DNA of 64,000 bases from Trujillonella endophytica. GTDB lineage: Bacteria; Actinomycetota; Actinomycetes; Mycobacteriales; Geodermatophilaceae. Every line of letters starts with the position of its first letter. Positions within the stretch are counted from its first letter, which is position 1. The translations under genes were made by a program, and so were the position numbers. The DNA is taken from assembly GCF_019799905.1 (NCBI RefSeq), contig NZ_JABGCI010000002.1, positions 62,001 through 126,000 on the forward strand, in the 5' to 3' direction. This document shows positions 7,806 to 16,567 of this stretch, piece by piece. The notes beneath the pieces are model-generated. The model was not told the DNA's origin and made no database searches. It saw only the letters and a list, made by a program, of their open reading frames with translations.

Positions 7806-8918
7806 TCAGCTCGCGCCGACGGCCTCCTGCTGCTTCCGCCAGCGGATCCCCGCCTCGATGAAGGTGTCGATGTCGCCGTCGAGGACGTTCGACGGGTTGC
7901 CGCTCTCGGTCTCGGTGCGCAGGTCCTTGACCATCTGGTACGGGTGCAGGACGTAGGAGCGCATCTGGTTGCCCCAGCTGCTCCCCTCCCCCTTGAGCGC
8001 GTCCATCTCGGCGCGCTGCTCGGCCTGCCGGACGACGAGGAGCCGGGCCTGGAGCACCCGCAGGGCCGCGGCCCGGTTCTGGATCTGGCTCTTCTCGTTC
8101 TGGCAGGACACCACGATGCCGGTGGGGATGTGGGTCATCCGGACGGCGGAGTCGGTCGTGTTCACGCTCTGCCCGCCCGGCCCCGAGGACCGGAAGACGT
8201 CGACCCGGATCTCGTTCTCGGGGATGTCGACGTGGTCGGTCTGCTCGACGACGGGGAGCACCTCCACGCCGGCGAAGGAGGTCTGCCGGCGGCCCTGGTT
8301 GTCGAACGGCGAGATCCGCACCAGGCGGTGGGTGCCCTGCTCGACCGACAGCGTGCCGTAGGCGTAGGGCACCTTGACGGCGAAGGTGGCCGACTTGATG
8401 CCGGCCTCCTCGGCGTAGCTCACGTCGTAGACCTCGACGGGGTACTTGTGCCGCTCCGCCCAGCGGACGTACATCCGCATGAGCATCTCGGCGAAGTCGG
8501 CGGCGTCGACGCCACCGGCCTCCGACCGGATGGTCACCAGGGCCTCGCGGGAGTCGTACTCCCCCGACAGCAGGGTGCGGACCTCGAGCTCGTCGATGGC
8601 CTTGCGCAGCGACTCGAGCTCCCGCTCGGTCTCGGCGATCGTGGCGTCGTCGTTCTCCTCGGCGGCCATCTCGTGCATGAGGCCGACGTCGTCCAGCCGG
8701 CTGCGCAGCTCCTCGACCCGGCGGATGTCGCCCTGCAGGTGGGAGAGCTTCGAGGTGAGCGCCTGGGCGGCCTCGACGTCGTTCCACAGGTCGGGCGCCG
8801 CAGCCTGCTCCTCGAGCTCGGCGGCCTCCCGGCGGAGGCGGTCGATGTCGAGCACGGCCTCGATCGACTTCAGGGTCGTGTCGAGCTCGTCCAGGACGAC
8901 GGAGAAGTCAGCAGCCAC
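7806..8918 (-). CDS. prfB: Peptide chain release factor 2
   Basis: 370 residues. RF2 recognises UGA/UAA: the tripeptide SPF is at 203-205 ([15 protein letters not shown]) and the catalytic GGQ at 248-250 ([17 protein letters not shown]). Domain 1 coiled helices precede residue 110. The reading frame is continuous with no in-frame UGA near codon 25, so the programmed +1 frameshift of many bacterial prfB genes is absent, as usual in actinobacteria. Start GTG 8918 is 8 nt after TACCCT (8927-8932), leaderless. It heads the prfB-ftsE-ftsX-smpB row. Confidence 0.98.
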   Translation of the reverse strand: MAADFSVVLDELDTTLKSIEAVLDIDRLRREAAELEEQAAAPDLWNDVEAAQALTSKLSHLQGDIRRVEELRSRLDDVGLMHEMAAEENDDATIAETERELESLRKAIDELEVRTLLSGEYDSREALVTIRSEAGGVDAADFAEMLMRMYVRWAERHKYPVEVYDVSYAEEAGIKSATFAVKVPYAYGTLSVEQGTHRLVRISPFDNQGRRQTSFAGVEVLPVVEQTDHVDIPENEIRVDVFRSSGPGGQSVNTTDSAVRMTHIPTGIVVSCQNEKSQIQNRAAALRVLQARLLVVRQAEQRAEMDALKGEGSSWGNQMRSYVLHPYQMVKDLRTETESGNPSNVLDGDIDTFIEAGIRWRKQQEAVGAS

Positions 8919-8926
8919 GTCTCCCG

Positions 8927-8932
8927 AGGGTA
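8927..8932 (-). promoter_or_regulatory. Leaderless -10 box TACCCT of prfB
   Basis: TACCCT, 8 nt, GTG 8918. The GGGAG immediately before the start is only 2 nt from GTG, too close to act as a Shine-Dalgarno sequence. Confidence 0.6.
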
Positions 8933-8984
8933 GTGCGCCGCGGCGCGGTGCTCCGGACGGCGCCCGGCCGGGACCGCGGGGGCG

Positions 8985-10763
8985 TCAGCGCGCGGCGAGC
9001 GCCGGGTCCCCGGCCTGGATCTCGGCCCACGACCGCGGCATCCGGCCGCCGCTGTGCGCGACCACCCAGCCGAGGACCTCCTCCGCCGGCATCGGCCGCG
9101 CGAGGTGGAAGCCCTGCGCGAAGCTGCACCCGAGCCGGGTTGCGAGCTGCAGCTGCTCGGCGGTCTCCACGCCCTCGGCCAGGATGCGGGTGCCGCACGC
9201 CCGCCCCAGCGCCACGACCGCGGCGATGGCCGCGGCCGCGTGGTCGCGCCGTCCCTCGGAGAAGGCGACCAGGCTGCGGTCGATCTTGAGGATGCCGGTG
9301 GGCAGGTTGACCAGCTGCCCCAGGGACGAGTAGCCGCTGCCGAAGTCGTCGATGGCGACCTCGACCCCCCGGCGGCGCAGCTCCGCGAGCTGGGCGGCGG
9401 CGCACTCGGGGTCCTCGGCCACCGACGTCTCGGTCAGCTCGACGACCAGCTGCTCGGGAGCCAGGCCCGCCAGCGCCAGCGCCTCGAACACGTCGTCCAC
9501 CAGCGTGCCGGTGGACAGGTGCCGGGCGTGCACGTTGACCCCGGTGACCAGCGCCAGGCCCTGGTCCCGCCACGCGGCGGTCTGCGTGGCCGCCTCGAGG
9601 AGCACCCACCGGGTGAGCGGCACCAGCAGGTCGTACTGCTCGGCCACCGGCAGGAAGTCGTTCGGCGGGAGCAGCCCGCGCTCCGGGTGCTGCCACCGGA
9701 CGAGCGCCTCCACGCCGGTGTAGCTGCCGCTGGGGACGTGCAGGACCGGCTGGTGGTGCAGCACCAGCTCGCCGGCCTCGATGGCCCGCTCGAGCTCGAC
9801 GCCGAGGACCGCGCGGCGCTCGGCGGCGCTGCGCAGCTCGGGGGTGAACAGCCGCAGCCCGCCCCGGCCCGACGCGCGGGCGGCGGACAGGGCCAGGTCG
9901 GCGTCGCGCACCAGGCCGGCCGCCCCCGCGTCCACGCCGGCGGCAGCGGTGGCCACGCCGACGCTGACCCCCAGCCGCAGCACGCGGCCGGCGATCGTGA
10001 AGGGCTGGTCGGCCAGCGCGGCCTGGCAGCGCTGCGCGACCGTGGCGGCGCAGTCGGCGGGGCAGTCCGGGGAGATCAGGAGGAACTCGTCGTCGCCCAG
10101 CCGGCCGACGACGTCGCTGCCCCGGGCGACCCGGCGCAGCCGGGCGGCGACCTGGCGCAGCAGCTCGTCGCCGGCCTCGTGGCCCGACGAGTCGTTGACG
10201 TCGCTGAAGCCGTCGACGTCGAGCAGCAGCAGCGACAGCGGCCCCCGCCCGGCGCGCTGCAGCTCCGCGTCGACCACCTGGTGCAGGTGGCTGCGGTTGG
10301 GCAGCGTGGTCAGCGGGTCGTGCCGGGCCAGCCAGGCGCTCTCCCGGCTCGCCCGTACCCGCGCCGTGACGTCGGTGTGGGTGACGACGAAGCGGCCGCT
10401 GTCGTCGACCGGCGCGCCCTGGAGGTGGTACCAGCGCGTCCCGCCGGGGCAGGCGAGGGCGTAGTCGTACTCGACCCGGTCGGTCTCGCCGCCCAGCAGC
10501 TGCGCCAGGCGCCCGGCGAACGCCTGGATCTCCGGGGTGTCGCCCAGCCGCGCCACGATGTCGAGGTAGCGGGTGACCCCGACGGTGGAGTGCAGCCGCG
10601 GGTCACCCAGGTCCTCGACGGCGGCGCGCCAGGCGGTGTTGGCGTGGCGGACGACGGAGTCGGAGTCGATCAGCAGCGCCGGGAGCGGAAGGGCGTCCAG
10701 CACGGCCGAGGCGGCGTTCCGCGGTGCGGGCACGGAGGCGGCGACGGGCGGCGGCTGCTCCAC
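8985..10763 (-). CDS. PAS-GGDEF-EAL c-di-GMP enzyme with degenerate GGDEF
   Basis: 592 residues: a PAS-like N-terminal part (LPLPALLIDSDSVVRHANTAWRAAV), a GGDEF domain whose motif reads GDDEF (GRLGDDEFLLI), then an EAL domain. In the EAL domain the metal and substrate residues are all there: EAL, VNVHA, ELTET, DDFGSGYSS, LKIDRSLV, AEGVET. The likely activity is c-di-GMP hydrolysis, with the GGDEF half serving as GTP sensor or being inert. No transmembrane segment, so cytosolic. The frame opens at 10820, but GTG 10763 has AGGAG 6 nt upstream and is preferred. A second GGDEF/EAL protein lies at 40971. Confidence 0.92.
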   Translation of the reverse strand: MEQPPPVAASVPAPRNAASAVLDALPLPALLIDSDSVVRHANTAWRAAVEDLGDPRLHSTVGVTRYLDIVARLGDTPEIQAFAGRLAQLLGGETDRVEYDYALACPGGTRWYHLQGAPVDDSGRFVVTHTDVTARVRASRESAWLARHDPLTTLPNRSHLHQVVDAELQRAGRGPLSLLLLDVDGFSDVNDSSGHEAGDELLRQVAARLRRVARGSDVVGRLGDDEFLLISPDCPADCAATVAQRCQAALADQPFTIAGRVLRLGVSVGVATAAAGVDAGAAGLVRDADLALSAARASGRGGLRLFTPELRSAAERRAVLGVELERAIEAGELVLHHQPVLHVPSGSYTGVEALVRWQHPERGLLPPNDFLPVAEQYDLLVPLTRWVLLEAATQTAAWRDQGLALVTGVNVHARHLSTGTLVDDVFEALALAGLAPEQLVVELTETSVAEDPECAAAQLAELRRRGVEVAIDDFGSGYSSLGQLVNLPTGILKIDRSLVAFSEGRRDHAAAAIAAVVALGRACGTRILAEGVETAEQLQLATRLGCSFAQGFHLARPMPAEEVLGWVVAHSGGRMPRSWAEIQAGDPALAAR

Positions 10764-10835
10764 GCGCTGCTCCTCGCCTCGGTGGGGTCGGTGGGACCCC
10801 GGATGCCCGAGTTTCGGCACGGATCCGTCCGTACT

Positions 10836-11189
10836 TCAGCCGGCCTCCCCCCGAGGGGTGGGCGGCCGCGTCTCGGCCCGCACCCAGGCCAGGTAGTCCG
10901 GGCTCCCGCCGACCAGGGGCAGCGCCAGGACGCAGGGGACGTCGTAGGGGTGCACGGCCCTGACGTGCTCGACGATCTCCGGCACCAGAGCCCGCCGGGT
11001 GTGCAGCGCCACGCGGGCCTCGGGCTCGTCGTGCACCTCGCCCTCCCACCGGTAGATCGACCGGACGGCGGCCAGCAGATGACCGCAGGCCGCCAGCCGC
11101 CGCTCCACCAGGTCCCGGGTGAGCCCGGCCAGCCAGTCGGCGTCCGCCGCGGTGACCACGACCTCGCAGCACTCCTCGTCGTCGTCCAT
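10836..11189 (-). CDS. cutA: Divalent cation tolerance protein CutA
   Basis: 117 residues, the usual length of this trimeric PII-like fold. CutA blocks visible: VVTAADADWLAGLTRDLVER (family: ERRLAAC follows at once), the strand IYRWEGEVHDEPEA, and VRAVHPYDVPCVLALPL, the HPY-P-V signature. The conserved CxN/CVN position is CGHLLA here. Role in metal tolerance is by family only. ATG 11189 has GAGGG just upstream; a longer frame upstream is shadow. Divergent from the small gene at 11250. Confidence 0.93.
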   Translation of the reverse strand: MDDDEECCEVVVTAADADWLAGLTRDLVERRLAACGHLLAAVRSIYRWEGEVHDEPEARVALHTRRALVPEIVEHVRAVHPYDVPCVLALPLVGGSPDYLAWVRAETRPPTPRGEAG

Positions 11190-11249
11190 GCCCTCATGGT
11201 GCGTGCGACGGCGAGGTGCGGCCGGGCGGTTGCGGGGTAGGGGGCTCCC

Positions 11250-11486
11250 ATGACCGACGACATGACGATCCAGCTGGACGGCGAGGAGTACGTGCTGCGG
11301 AAGGAGGGGGCGGGCCTCAAGGTCGGCAGCCGCACCGGCGGGGACGTGACGTGGCTCGACGACGTCGACCCCTCCGTGCTGCCCGAGGAGGCCCGGCAGG
11401 CGCTGGACTCCGGCGACACCGGCAACCAGGCGCTGACCACCGCGCTGCGCGGCATCGTCGAGGCCGAGGTGAAGCGCGGCGGCTGA
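11250..11486 (+). CDS. Conserved small actinobacterial protein, function unknown
   Basis: 78 residues, acidic, no TM or signal peptide: MTDDMTIQLDGEEYVLRKEG, then a GSRTGGDVTWLDDVDPSVLP segment and an Ala/Leu-rich C-terminal helix. I do not recognise a named domain. A TAGGGG box (11238-11243) lies 6 nt before the ATG, a weaker version of the leaderless boxes seen elsewhere. It converges with the lipase gene and a perfect 14-bp hairpin follows 20 nt after its stop, both signs of a real gene. Confidence 0.7.
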   Translation: MTDDMTIQLDGEEYVLRKEGAGLKVGSRTGGDVTWLDDVDPSVLPEEARQALDSGDTGNQALTTALRGIVEAEVKRGG

Positions 11487-11506
11487 CCGCCCGCCCGTCC
11501 ACACGA

Positions 11507-11540
11507 ACGGCGCCCCGCACCGGCAGGTGCGGGGCGCCGT
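11507..11540. terminator. Bidirectional hairpin terminator
   Basis: ACGGCGCCCCGCAC, 6-nt loop, GTGCGGGGCGCCGT: perfect 14-bp stem between two convergent genes (stops at 11486 and 11561). No T-run, as usual at this GC content. Confidence 0.75.
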
Positions 11541-11560
11541 CGTCGTCAGCGGGGGAACAC

Positions 11561-12586
11561 TCAGCGGGGGAACAGGTAGGGCGCGAGCGGGGGCTCGGCC
11601 GGCTGGTCGGGCGCGTTGCCCTCGTCGTCGCCGGCGTAGGCGACCATCGCCGCGAAGTCCTGCACCGCGGTCGCGGGGTCGACACCCGGCTGGAAGGGCT
11701 GGGCGCAGACGGTCAGCGGGATCCGCGCCCGGGCCGCCGGGCCGTCGTGCCGGAGGGCGTCGACGACGATCGCGTAGCCGACGGCGTCCGAGCTGCCGAT
11801 CGTGAAGTGGTCGGCCACGTGCCCGGGGCAGACCTCCTGCAGCGCGATGTTGGCGACGGCGCCGGCTCCGGTGCGCAGGGCCGAGCTGGGCGCCGGCCCG
11901 GCGTTGGGCACGACGACCTCGTCGGTCCGGGTGTAGGCCACCGTGTAGTCGATGCCGGCGAAGGTCTCGGCGCCGCTGTTGAGCGCCTGCAGGAAGCGGG
12001 ACATCGAGGCCTGCTGGTGGAACGAGGGGTTGCAGGGCTCCTGGCAGGTGACGTCGGAGACCACGGTGCCGTGGTTGGAGGGGCTCAGCCCGACCAGGTC
12101 GTCGACGAGGTCGCGGGTGTCGGGCCAGAACCGCAGCGCCCACCGGGGCACCATGCCGCCCTGGCTGTAGCCGACCACGTCGACGTCGCGGTGGGCCGCC
12201 CGGCTGACGGTGCGCAGCGCGTGCACCACGTACTCCCCCGCGACCTGGATGTCGCCCGTGGCGTCCAGCGGCAGGGTCACCGCGCACCAGCGCCAGCCGA
12301 GCCGGTCGAAGGCGCGCTGGTAGTTCCAGCCGAAGTCGACCTCGGGGGTCAGCGTCGTGCCCGGCACGAGCAGGATCGGGTCCCGGGTGAGGCCGGTGAG
12401 CGGGCCGTTGCAGCTCAGGCTCGCCCGGAGCTCGGCTGCGGGCACGCCGAGCCGTGGCCCGCGCTGGTCCGGCGGGGCGAACTCGCCGGTGCCGGGTGGT
12501 GCCGGGGTGGCCGACGCCGGGGCGACGCCGGTGGCCAGCAGCGCTGCCACGAGCAGGACCAGCAGACGGAACCGGGTCAGGCGCAC
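11561..12586 (-). CDS. Secreted lipase/esterase (alpha/beta hydrolase)
   Basis: 341 residues. Signal peptide with a basic start and the hydrophobic core LLVLLVAALLATGVA, cleavage probably at ASA-TP. The nucleophile elbow is GYSQGG (VDVVGYSQGGMV); upstream DPILLVPGT is the oxyanion strand typical of lipase class 2/CALB-like secreted actinobacterial lipases; several Cys residues suggest disulfides outside the cell. Catalytic Asp/His likely lie in RTDEVV and CPGHVADH. Start GTG 12586 is 6 nt after GAGGAGG and is preferred over an upstream GTG at 12601 that overlaps this Shine-Dalgarno sequence. Substrate unknown. Confidence 0.87.
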   Translation of the reverse strand: MRLTRFRLLVLLVAALLATGVAPASATPAPPGTGEFAPPDQRGPRLGVPAAELRASLSCNGPLTGLTRDPILLVPGTTLTPEVDFGWNYQRAFDRLGWRWCAVTLPLDATGDIQVAGEYVVHALRTVSRAAHRDVDVVGYSQGGMVPRWALRFWPDTRDLVDDLVGLSPSNHGTVVSDVTCQEPCNPSFHQQASMSRFLQALNSGAETFAGIDYTVAYTRTDEVVVPNAGPAPSSALRTGAGAVANIALQEVCPGHVADHFTIGSSDAVGYAIVVDALRHDGPAARARIPLTVCAQPFQPGVDPATAVQDFAAMVAYAGDDEGNAPDQPAEPPLAPYLFPR

Positions 12587-12602
12587 GCGCTTCCTCCTCA
12601 CC

Positions 12603-12624
12603 GGGCGCGCACCGTTGCGCGCCC
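12603..12624. terminator. GC hairpin after alpha/beta hydrolase
   Basis: GGGCGCGC, loop ACCGTT, GCGCGCCC: perfect 8-bp stem 50 nt behind the hydrolase stop and just ahead of the lipase ribosome-binding site. Confidence 0.45.
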
Positions 12625-12673
12625 GCCCGGGTCAACGAGCCGCCCGCCGCCGGGTTGCGCCCCGGCTCGGTGG

Positions 12674-13489
12674 TCAGCGGGGGGCGAGGTCGGTGACGGC
12701 GCGCACCAGCTGCGGCCCGTCCAGGAACACCGCGTCGTTGTGCCCGGCCCCCGGGACCTCGACGAGGGCGTGCAGCCGGCCGGCGGCCTCGGCGACGGCG
12801 CGGCTCTGCGCCGGCGGGACGATCGTGTCGGCCGTGCCGAGCAGCACCGTCGTCGGCACCTCCACCCGGGCCACCTGCTCGGCGACGGGGAACCGGTCGC
12901 GCAGCAGCAGCCGCACCGGCAGGAACGGGAAGTGCTCGCTGCCCACGGACGCCAGGTCGACGAACGGCGAGCGCAGCACCAGCCCCGCGGGCGGGTGCTC
13001 CAGCGCGAGCTCCGTGACCACGGCGCAGCCCAGGCTCTCCCCCAGGAAGACCAGCCGGTCCGGCGGGACGCCGGCGTCCTCGACCAGCCACGCGTGCGCC
13101 GCCCGCACGTCGAGGGCCAGGCCCTCCTCGCTCGGGCTGCCGGGGTTGCCGCCGTAGCCGCGGTAGTCGAAGAGCAGGACGGCCAGCCCCTCGGCCGCCA
13201 GGGCGCGGGCCAGCAGGGCGCGGTGCTCCCGGTTCCCGCCGTTGCCCGCGGCGAAGAGGACGGCGGGCGCGTCGGACGACGCCCCGGACACGAACCAGGC
13301 CCCGAGCCGCAACCCGTCGCCGGTCGTGAGCTGCACGTCCCGGCCACCGGGCAGCACGTCGGCGGCGGCGGGGACCGGCCCGTCGTCGGGGAGGTAGATC
13401 AGCCGGCGCTGGAACGCCCACAGCAGGCCCACGAGGACAGCACACACGAGGCCGACCGCCAGCGCCGTCCGGAGCAGCCGCCGCAGCAT
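12674..13489 (-). CDS. Membrane-anchored alpha/beta hydrolase (ABHD13/BEM46-like)
   Basis: 271 residues. One N-terminal TM (LAVGLVCAVLVGLLWAF) anchors a hydrolase domain facing outward. Nucleophile elbow GESLG in LVFLGESLGCAVV, acid Asp in LGTADTIVPP, His in VPGAGHNDAVF: a complete Ser-Asp-His triad. FDYRGYGGNPG is the strand-4 motif of the BEM46/ABHD13 branch. Likely serine hydrolase acting on lipid or peptide at the envelope; substrate not predictable. Divergent from the kinase gene at 13603. Confidence 0.88.
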   Translation of the reverse strand: MLRRLLRTALAVGLVCAVLVGLLWAFQRRLIYLPDDGPVPAAADVLPGGRDVQLTTGDGLRLGAWFVSGASSDAPAVLFAAGNGGNREHRALLARALAAEGLAVLLFDYRGYGGNPGSPSEEGLALDVRAAHAWLVEDAGVPPDRLVFLGESLGCAVVTELALEHPPAGLVLRSPFVDLASVGSEHFPFLPVRLLLRDRFPVAEQVARVEVPTTVLLGTADTIVPPAQSRAVAEAAGRLHALVEVPGAGHNDAVFLDGPQLVRAVTDLAPR

Positions 13490-13602
13490 CCCGCCATGGT
13501 CCCGTCGCCCGTGCCGGTACGCCGGAGCGCGGGGCCGGCGGCGCCCGGCCCGCAGGTCGCTGTGGGACGCTCGGGTCTCGGCGGCGGAACCCGGGGGGCG
13601 GG

Positions 13603-15300
13603 GTGCGGGGAGAGACCTTCGGTCCCTACCGGCTCCTGGGACCGCTGGGCCGCGGCGGCATGGGCGAGGTGCACCGGGCCTGGGACACCGAGCACGAACG
13701 GGTGGTCGCGCTCAAGCTGCTCGCGCCGCACCTGGCCGCCGACGACGGGTACCGCGCCCGGTTCCAGCGGGAGGCGCGGCTGACCGCGCGGCTGCGCGGG
13801 CCGCACGTGGTGCCGATCCACCGCTACGGCGAGATCGACGGCCGGCTCTTCCTCGACATGCGCCTGGTCGAGGGCGAGGACCTGGCCAGCCGGCTGGCCC
13901 GCTGGGGACCGCTGCCCGTGGCGACGGCGCTGTCGGTGGTCGGGCAGCTGGCCGAGGCGCTGGACGCCGCGCACGCCGACGGCCTCGTGCACCGCGACAT
14001 CAAGCCCTCCAACGTGCTGCTGACCGGCCGGCCCGTCGACCCCTTCGTCTACCTCGTCGACTTCGGCATCGCCCGGTCGTCCCAGGACGGCGTCGCCATC
14101 ACCCAGACCGGGACGGCGATCGGCTCGTACGAGTACATGGCCCCGGAGCGGTTCCTGACCGGGCACGACGTCGACCCGCGGGTGGACGTCTACGCGCTGG
14201 CGTGCGTCCTCTACGAGTGCCTGACCGGCATGCGGGCCTTCCCCTGCACCGGTCTGCCCGCCGCATACCACGCGCACCTGCACACCGAGCCCGCGCCGCT
14301 GTGGGCCCGGCGGGCGGACGTGCCGCCGGCCGTGGACGGCGTCCTGCGCCGCGCGCTGGCCAAGGACCCGGCCCGGCGCACGCCGACGGCGGGGCAGCTG
14401 GTCGCCGAGGCGCGCCGGGCGGTCGCCTCCCCCGCCGCGCCGGTCTCCCGGCCCCTGCCGCAGCGGCCCACCGCCGTCCCGGCGCCGCAGCTCCCCGCCC
14501 CGCAGGCCCCCGCCCCGCCGCCCCGCTCCCCCACGCCGCTGCTGCGCCCGGTCCCCCGGGTGGCGGCACCACCGGCCGCGACGGCGCGTCCCGCCGCGGC
14601 GCCGTCGGTGTCCCCGGGGCGCGTGGCGTACCGGCCGGCGCCGTTCCCCGGTCCGGGCCCGTACGGCGCCTCGCGGGCCCCCGACGGGCGGGCCCTCCAC
14701 GGCCCGCCGATGGGCCCGCCGATGGGCCCGGCGCCCGCGCCGGCGCCGGGGAGCTCCGGGGTACCGGCGGCCCGGCCCGGGCGACGGCGTCCCGTCCTGG
14801 CGGTGCTGCTGGCCGGTCTGTTCGTCGCGCTCGTCGCGTTCATGGACCGGGCCGACGCCGACCACCCCGCGGGCATCGCGGTCGGCTTCGGGCTGACCGC
14901 GCTGGCCAGCGAGGTGCTGCTCGGCCTGACGCTGGGCGTGCGCGACGGACTGGACCGCGCCGGCGGGCTGCCCTGGGTGCTGGGTGCGGTGGCGGTCGGC
15001 ACGCTGGTGCTGGCCGACCAGGGGTCGGGCGCGATGCTGGCCGCGCCGGCGGCGTTCGCGGGCGCACAGGTCGCCGATCTCGTCGTCTGGCGCCTGGTGC
15101 GGCCCGGCCTGGGCTGGCGGGCCGCGCTCGTGGCGTCGAACCTCGTCGGCGCCGTCGCCTTCACGACCGTGCAGGTGGCCGCGGGTGCGACCGGGGAGAT
15201 GGGCGGCGTGTTCCTGGCCACCGCCGCCACCACCGTCGGGACGTGGATCGTCGCCGAGGTGCTGCGCCCGCTGCTGCCCCGCCGGTGGCGTCACCGCTGA
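13603..15300 (+). CDS. Ser/Thr protein kinase fused to VUT-like multi-TM domain
   Basis: 565 residues. Residues 1-265 are a complete Hanks-type (PknB-like) kinase: glycine loop GRGGMGEV, Lys38, HRDIKPSN at 130-137, DFG at 153-155, and YMAPER. Residues 270-390 are a Pro/Ala-rich linker. Residues 393-560 hold about five TM segments; blocks VGFGLTALASE, RDGLDRAGG, AFAGAQVADLVV and ASNLVGAV match in order the pattern I know from actinobacterial VUT-family (YhhQ, queuosine-precursor transporter) proteins. Usual kinases of this type end in one TM plus PASTA or other sensor. The GTG at 13603 follows GGGGCGG. The VUT match is by eye and needs a profile search. Confidence 0.85.
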   Translation: MRGETFGPYRLLGPLGRGGMGEVHRAWDTEHERVVALKLLAPHLAADDGYRARFQREARLTARLRGPHVVPIHRYGEIDGRLFLDMRLVEGEDLASRLARWGPLPVATALSVVGQLAEALDAAHADGLVHRDIKPSNVLLTGRPVDPFVYLVDFGIARSSQDGVAITQTGTAIGSYEYMAPERFLTGHDVDPRVDVYALACVLYECLTGMRAFPCTGLPAAYHAHLHTEPAPLWARRADVPPAVDGVLRRALAKDPARRTPTAGQLVAEARRAVASPAAPVSRPLPQRPTAVPAPQLPAPQAPAPPPRSPTPLLRPVPRVAAPPAATARPAAAPSVSPGRVAYRPAPFPGPGPYGASRAPDGRALHGPPMGPPMGPAPAPAPGSSGVPAARPGRRRPVLAVLLAGLFVALVAFMDRADADHPAGIAVGFGLTALASEVLLGLTLGVRDGLDRAGGLPWVLGAVAVGTLVLADQGSGAMLAAPAAFAGAQVADLVVWRLVRPGLGWRAALVASNLVGAVAFTTVQVAAGATGEMGGVFLATAATTVGTWIVAEVLRPLLPRRWRHR

Positions 15301-15381
15301 AGAGACACCCGCTTCCCCGACTGCTCGCGAGCTCGCAGCGGGTCCCTGACGCGGGCCGGGCAGAGCCCTACGACGAGTTCT

Positions 15382-15398
15382 GACGACGCGGCGTCGTC
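15382..15398. promoter_or_regulatory. 17-bp perfect palindrome, possible operator
   Basis: GACGACGC-G-GCGTCGTC in the 188-bp gap between the kinase and the lipoprotein gene, followed by a direct repeat of ACATCC. It could be an operator for the lipoprotein gene 90 bp downstream; nothing else in this gap is recognisable. Confidence 0.3.
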
Positions 15399-15489
15399 AC
15401 ATCCGTCACATCCACCACTCAAGGCCCACCCGTCGCAGGCCGATGTTCCCGGTGCGGGCACGAGCCCGCCCGACTCCCGGAGCAGCCCG

Positions 15490-16422
15490 ATGCCCAGCCG
15501 CCGCGCCCTGCGCCTCCCCGCGCTCCTGCTGGCCGGTGGGGCGGCACTCGGCGGGTGCGCGACGGGGACCTCCGGGCAGGCCGACGTCCCGACGCTCTCC
15601 CTGGACTGGAAGACGCTGACCTTCTCGGCCGCCGGGTGCCCCTCCCGCGACGCGTGGATCGCCGACGGCCTGCCGGCGCAGGGCTGGGACGAGGCGGCCG
15701 TGGCGACCTCGCGGGCGGACCTCACCGGCGACGGGACCGACGAGGTGGTCGCGGTGGCCGCCTGCGCCAGTGCCGCCTCGGAGCCGGGCCAGGGCGTCGT
15801 CGTCTTCGACGTGTCGCGCGGTGAGCCCGCGGCGCTCGGCGTGCTCGGCGAGGGCATCCCCTTCCAGGGCGCGACGGTGACGACCGACGGCGGGAGCCTC
15901 ACCGTGGCGGGCCCCGCCCCGGCCGGCGACGACCCGACCTGCTGCCCCGACCACTGGGCCTCGCTCACCTACGACTGGACCGGCTCCGTGTTCGTGCTCG
16001 CCGACCAGGTGTCGGTGCGCACCACCCGGCCCGTCGTCGCCGGCGACCTCGCCGACGGCCAGCACGTCGGCGTGCTCCGCGCCGTCACCCCCGACACCGT
16101 GTACGTCGACCTCGTCGAGTGGTTCGAGGGCGCCGACGCAGCCGCGGCCTGCGCCGCCGACGGGGTGCACGACAACGGCTGGGAGCAGTGCGGCGCCTAC
16201 CACGCCCGCGACGTCGACGACGAGGTGAGCTCGCTGCCGGTGCGGGCCGGCGCCTCGGCCTCCTACGTCGACATCTGGACCGCCGAGGAGGTCGCCGTCC
16301 CGTCGGTGGCCGCGCTCGCCGGCACCTCCGCCGTCTCCGACTCCGCCGACGAGTACTCCTACGTGCGCCTCACCGTGGCCGGCGGCGAGGTCACCGCGGT
16401 CGCCGGGATCTACGTGCCCTGA
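15490..16422 (+). CDS. Putative lipoprotein, unknown function
   Basis: 310 residues. Signal sequence PALLLAGGAALGGC gives a lipobox LGGC, so the protein should be lipid-anchored on the outer face of the membrane. The mature part has DLTGDGTDEVVAV, an FG-GAP/VCBS-like calcium-binding repeat pattern (DxTGDGxDE), and a CC pair at TCCPDHW that recalls LppP/LprE-type lipoproteins. No enzyme motif. GGAG lies 8 nt before the ATG. Downstream EEP and DUF4230 genes are also exported, but gaps suggest separate transcripts. Confidence 0.75.
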   Translation: MPSRRALRLPALLLAGGAALGGCATGTSGQADVPTLSLDWKTLTFSAAGCPSRDAWIADGLPAQGWDEAAVATSRADLTGDGTDEVVAVAACASAASEPGQGVVVFDVSRGEPAALGVLGEGIPFQGATVTTDGGSLTVAGPAPAGDDPTCCPDHWASLTYDWTGSVFVLADQVSVRTTRPVVAGDLADGQHVGVLRAVTPDTVYVDLVEWFEGADAAAACAADGVHDNGWEQCGAYHARDVDDEVSSLPVRAGASASYVDIWTAEEVAVPSVAALAGTSAVSDSADEYSYVRLTVAGGEVTAVAGIYVP

Positions 16423-16567
16423 GCCGGGTCCCCGCAACGGACGGACGGCCCGCGGACCGGAGCAGTCCTCGCCTCCCGTTCACCCGCGGGACCACCGGCC
16501 TCGCCACGGTGCTCATGCGCCGGCTCTTCGCTGGGGACGTCCTCGTTCCGCAGAGCTGGGAGACCCC

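Noticed and set aside
7806..8918. Programmed frameshift in prfB
   Set aside because: Frame is continuous through codon 30 with no in-frame UGA.
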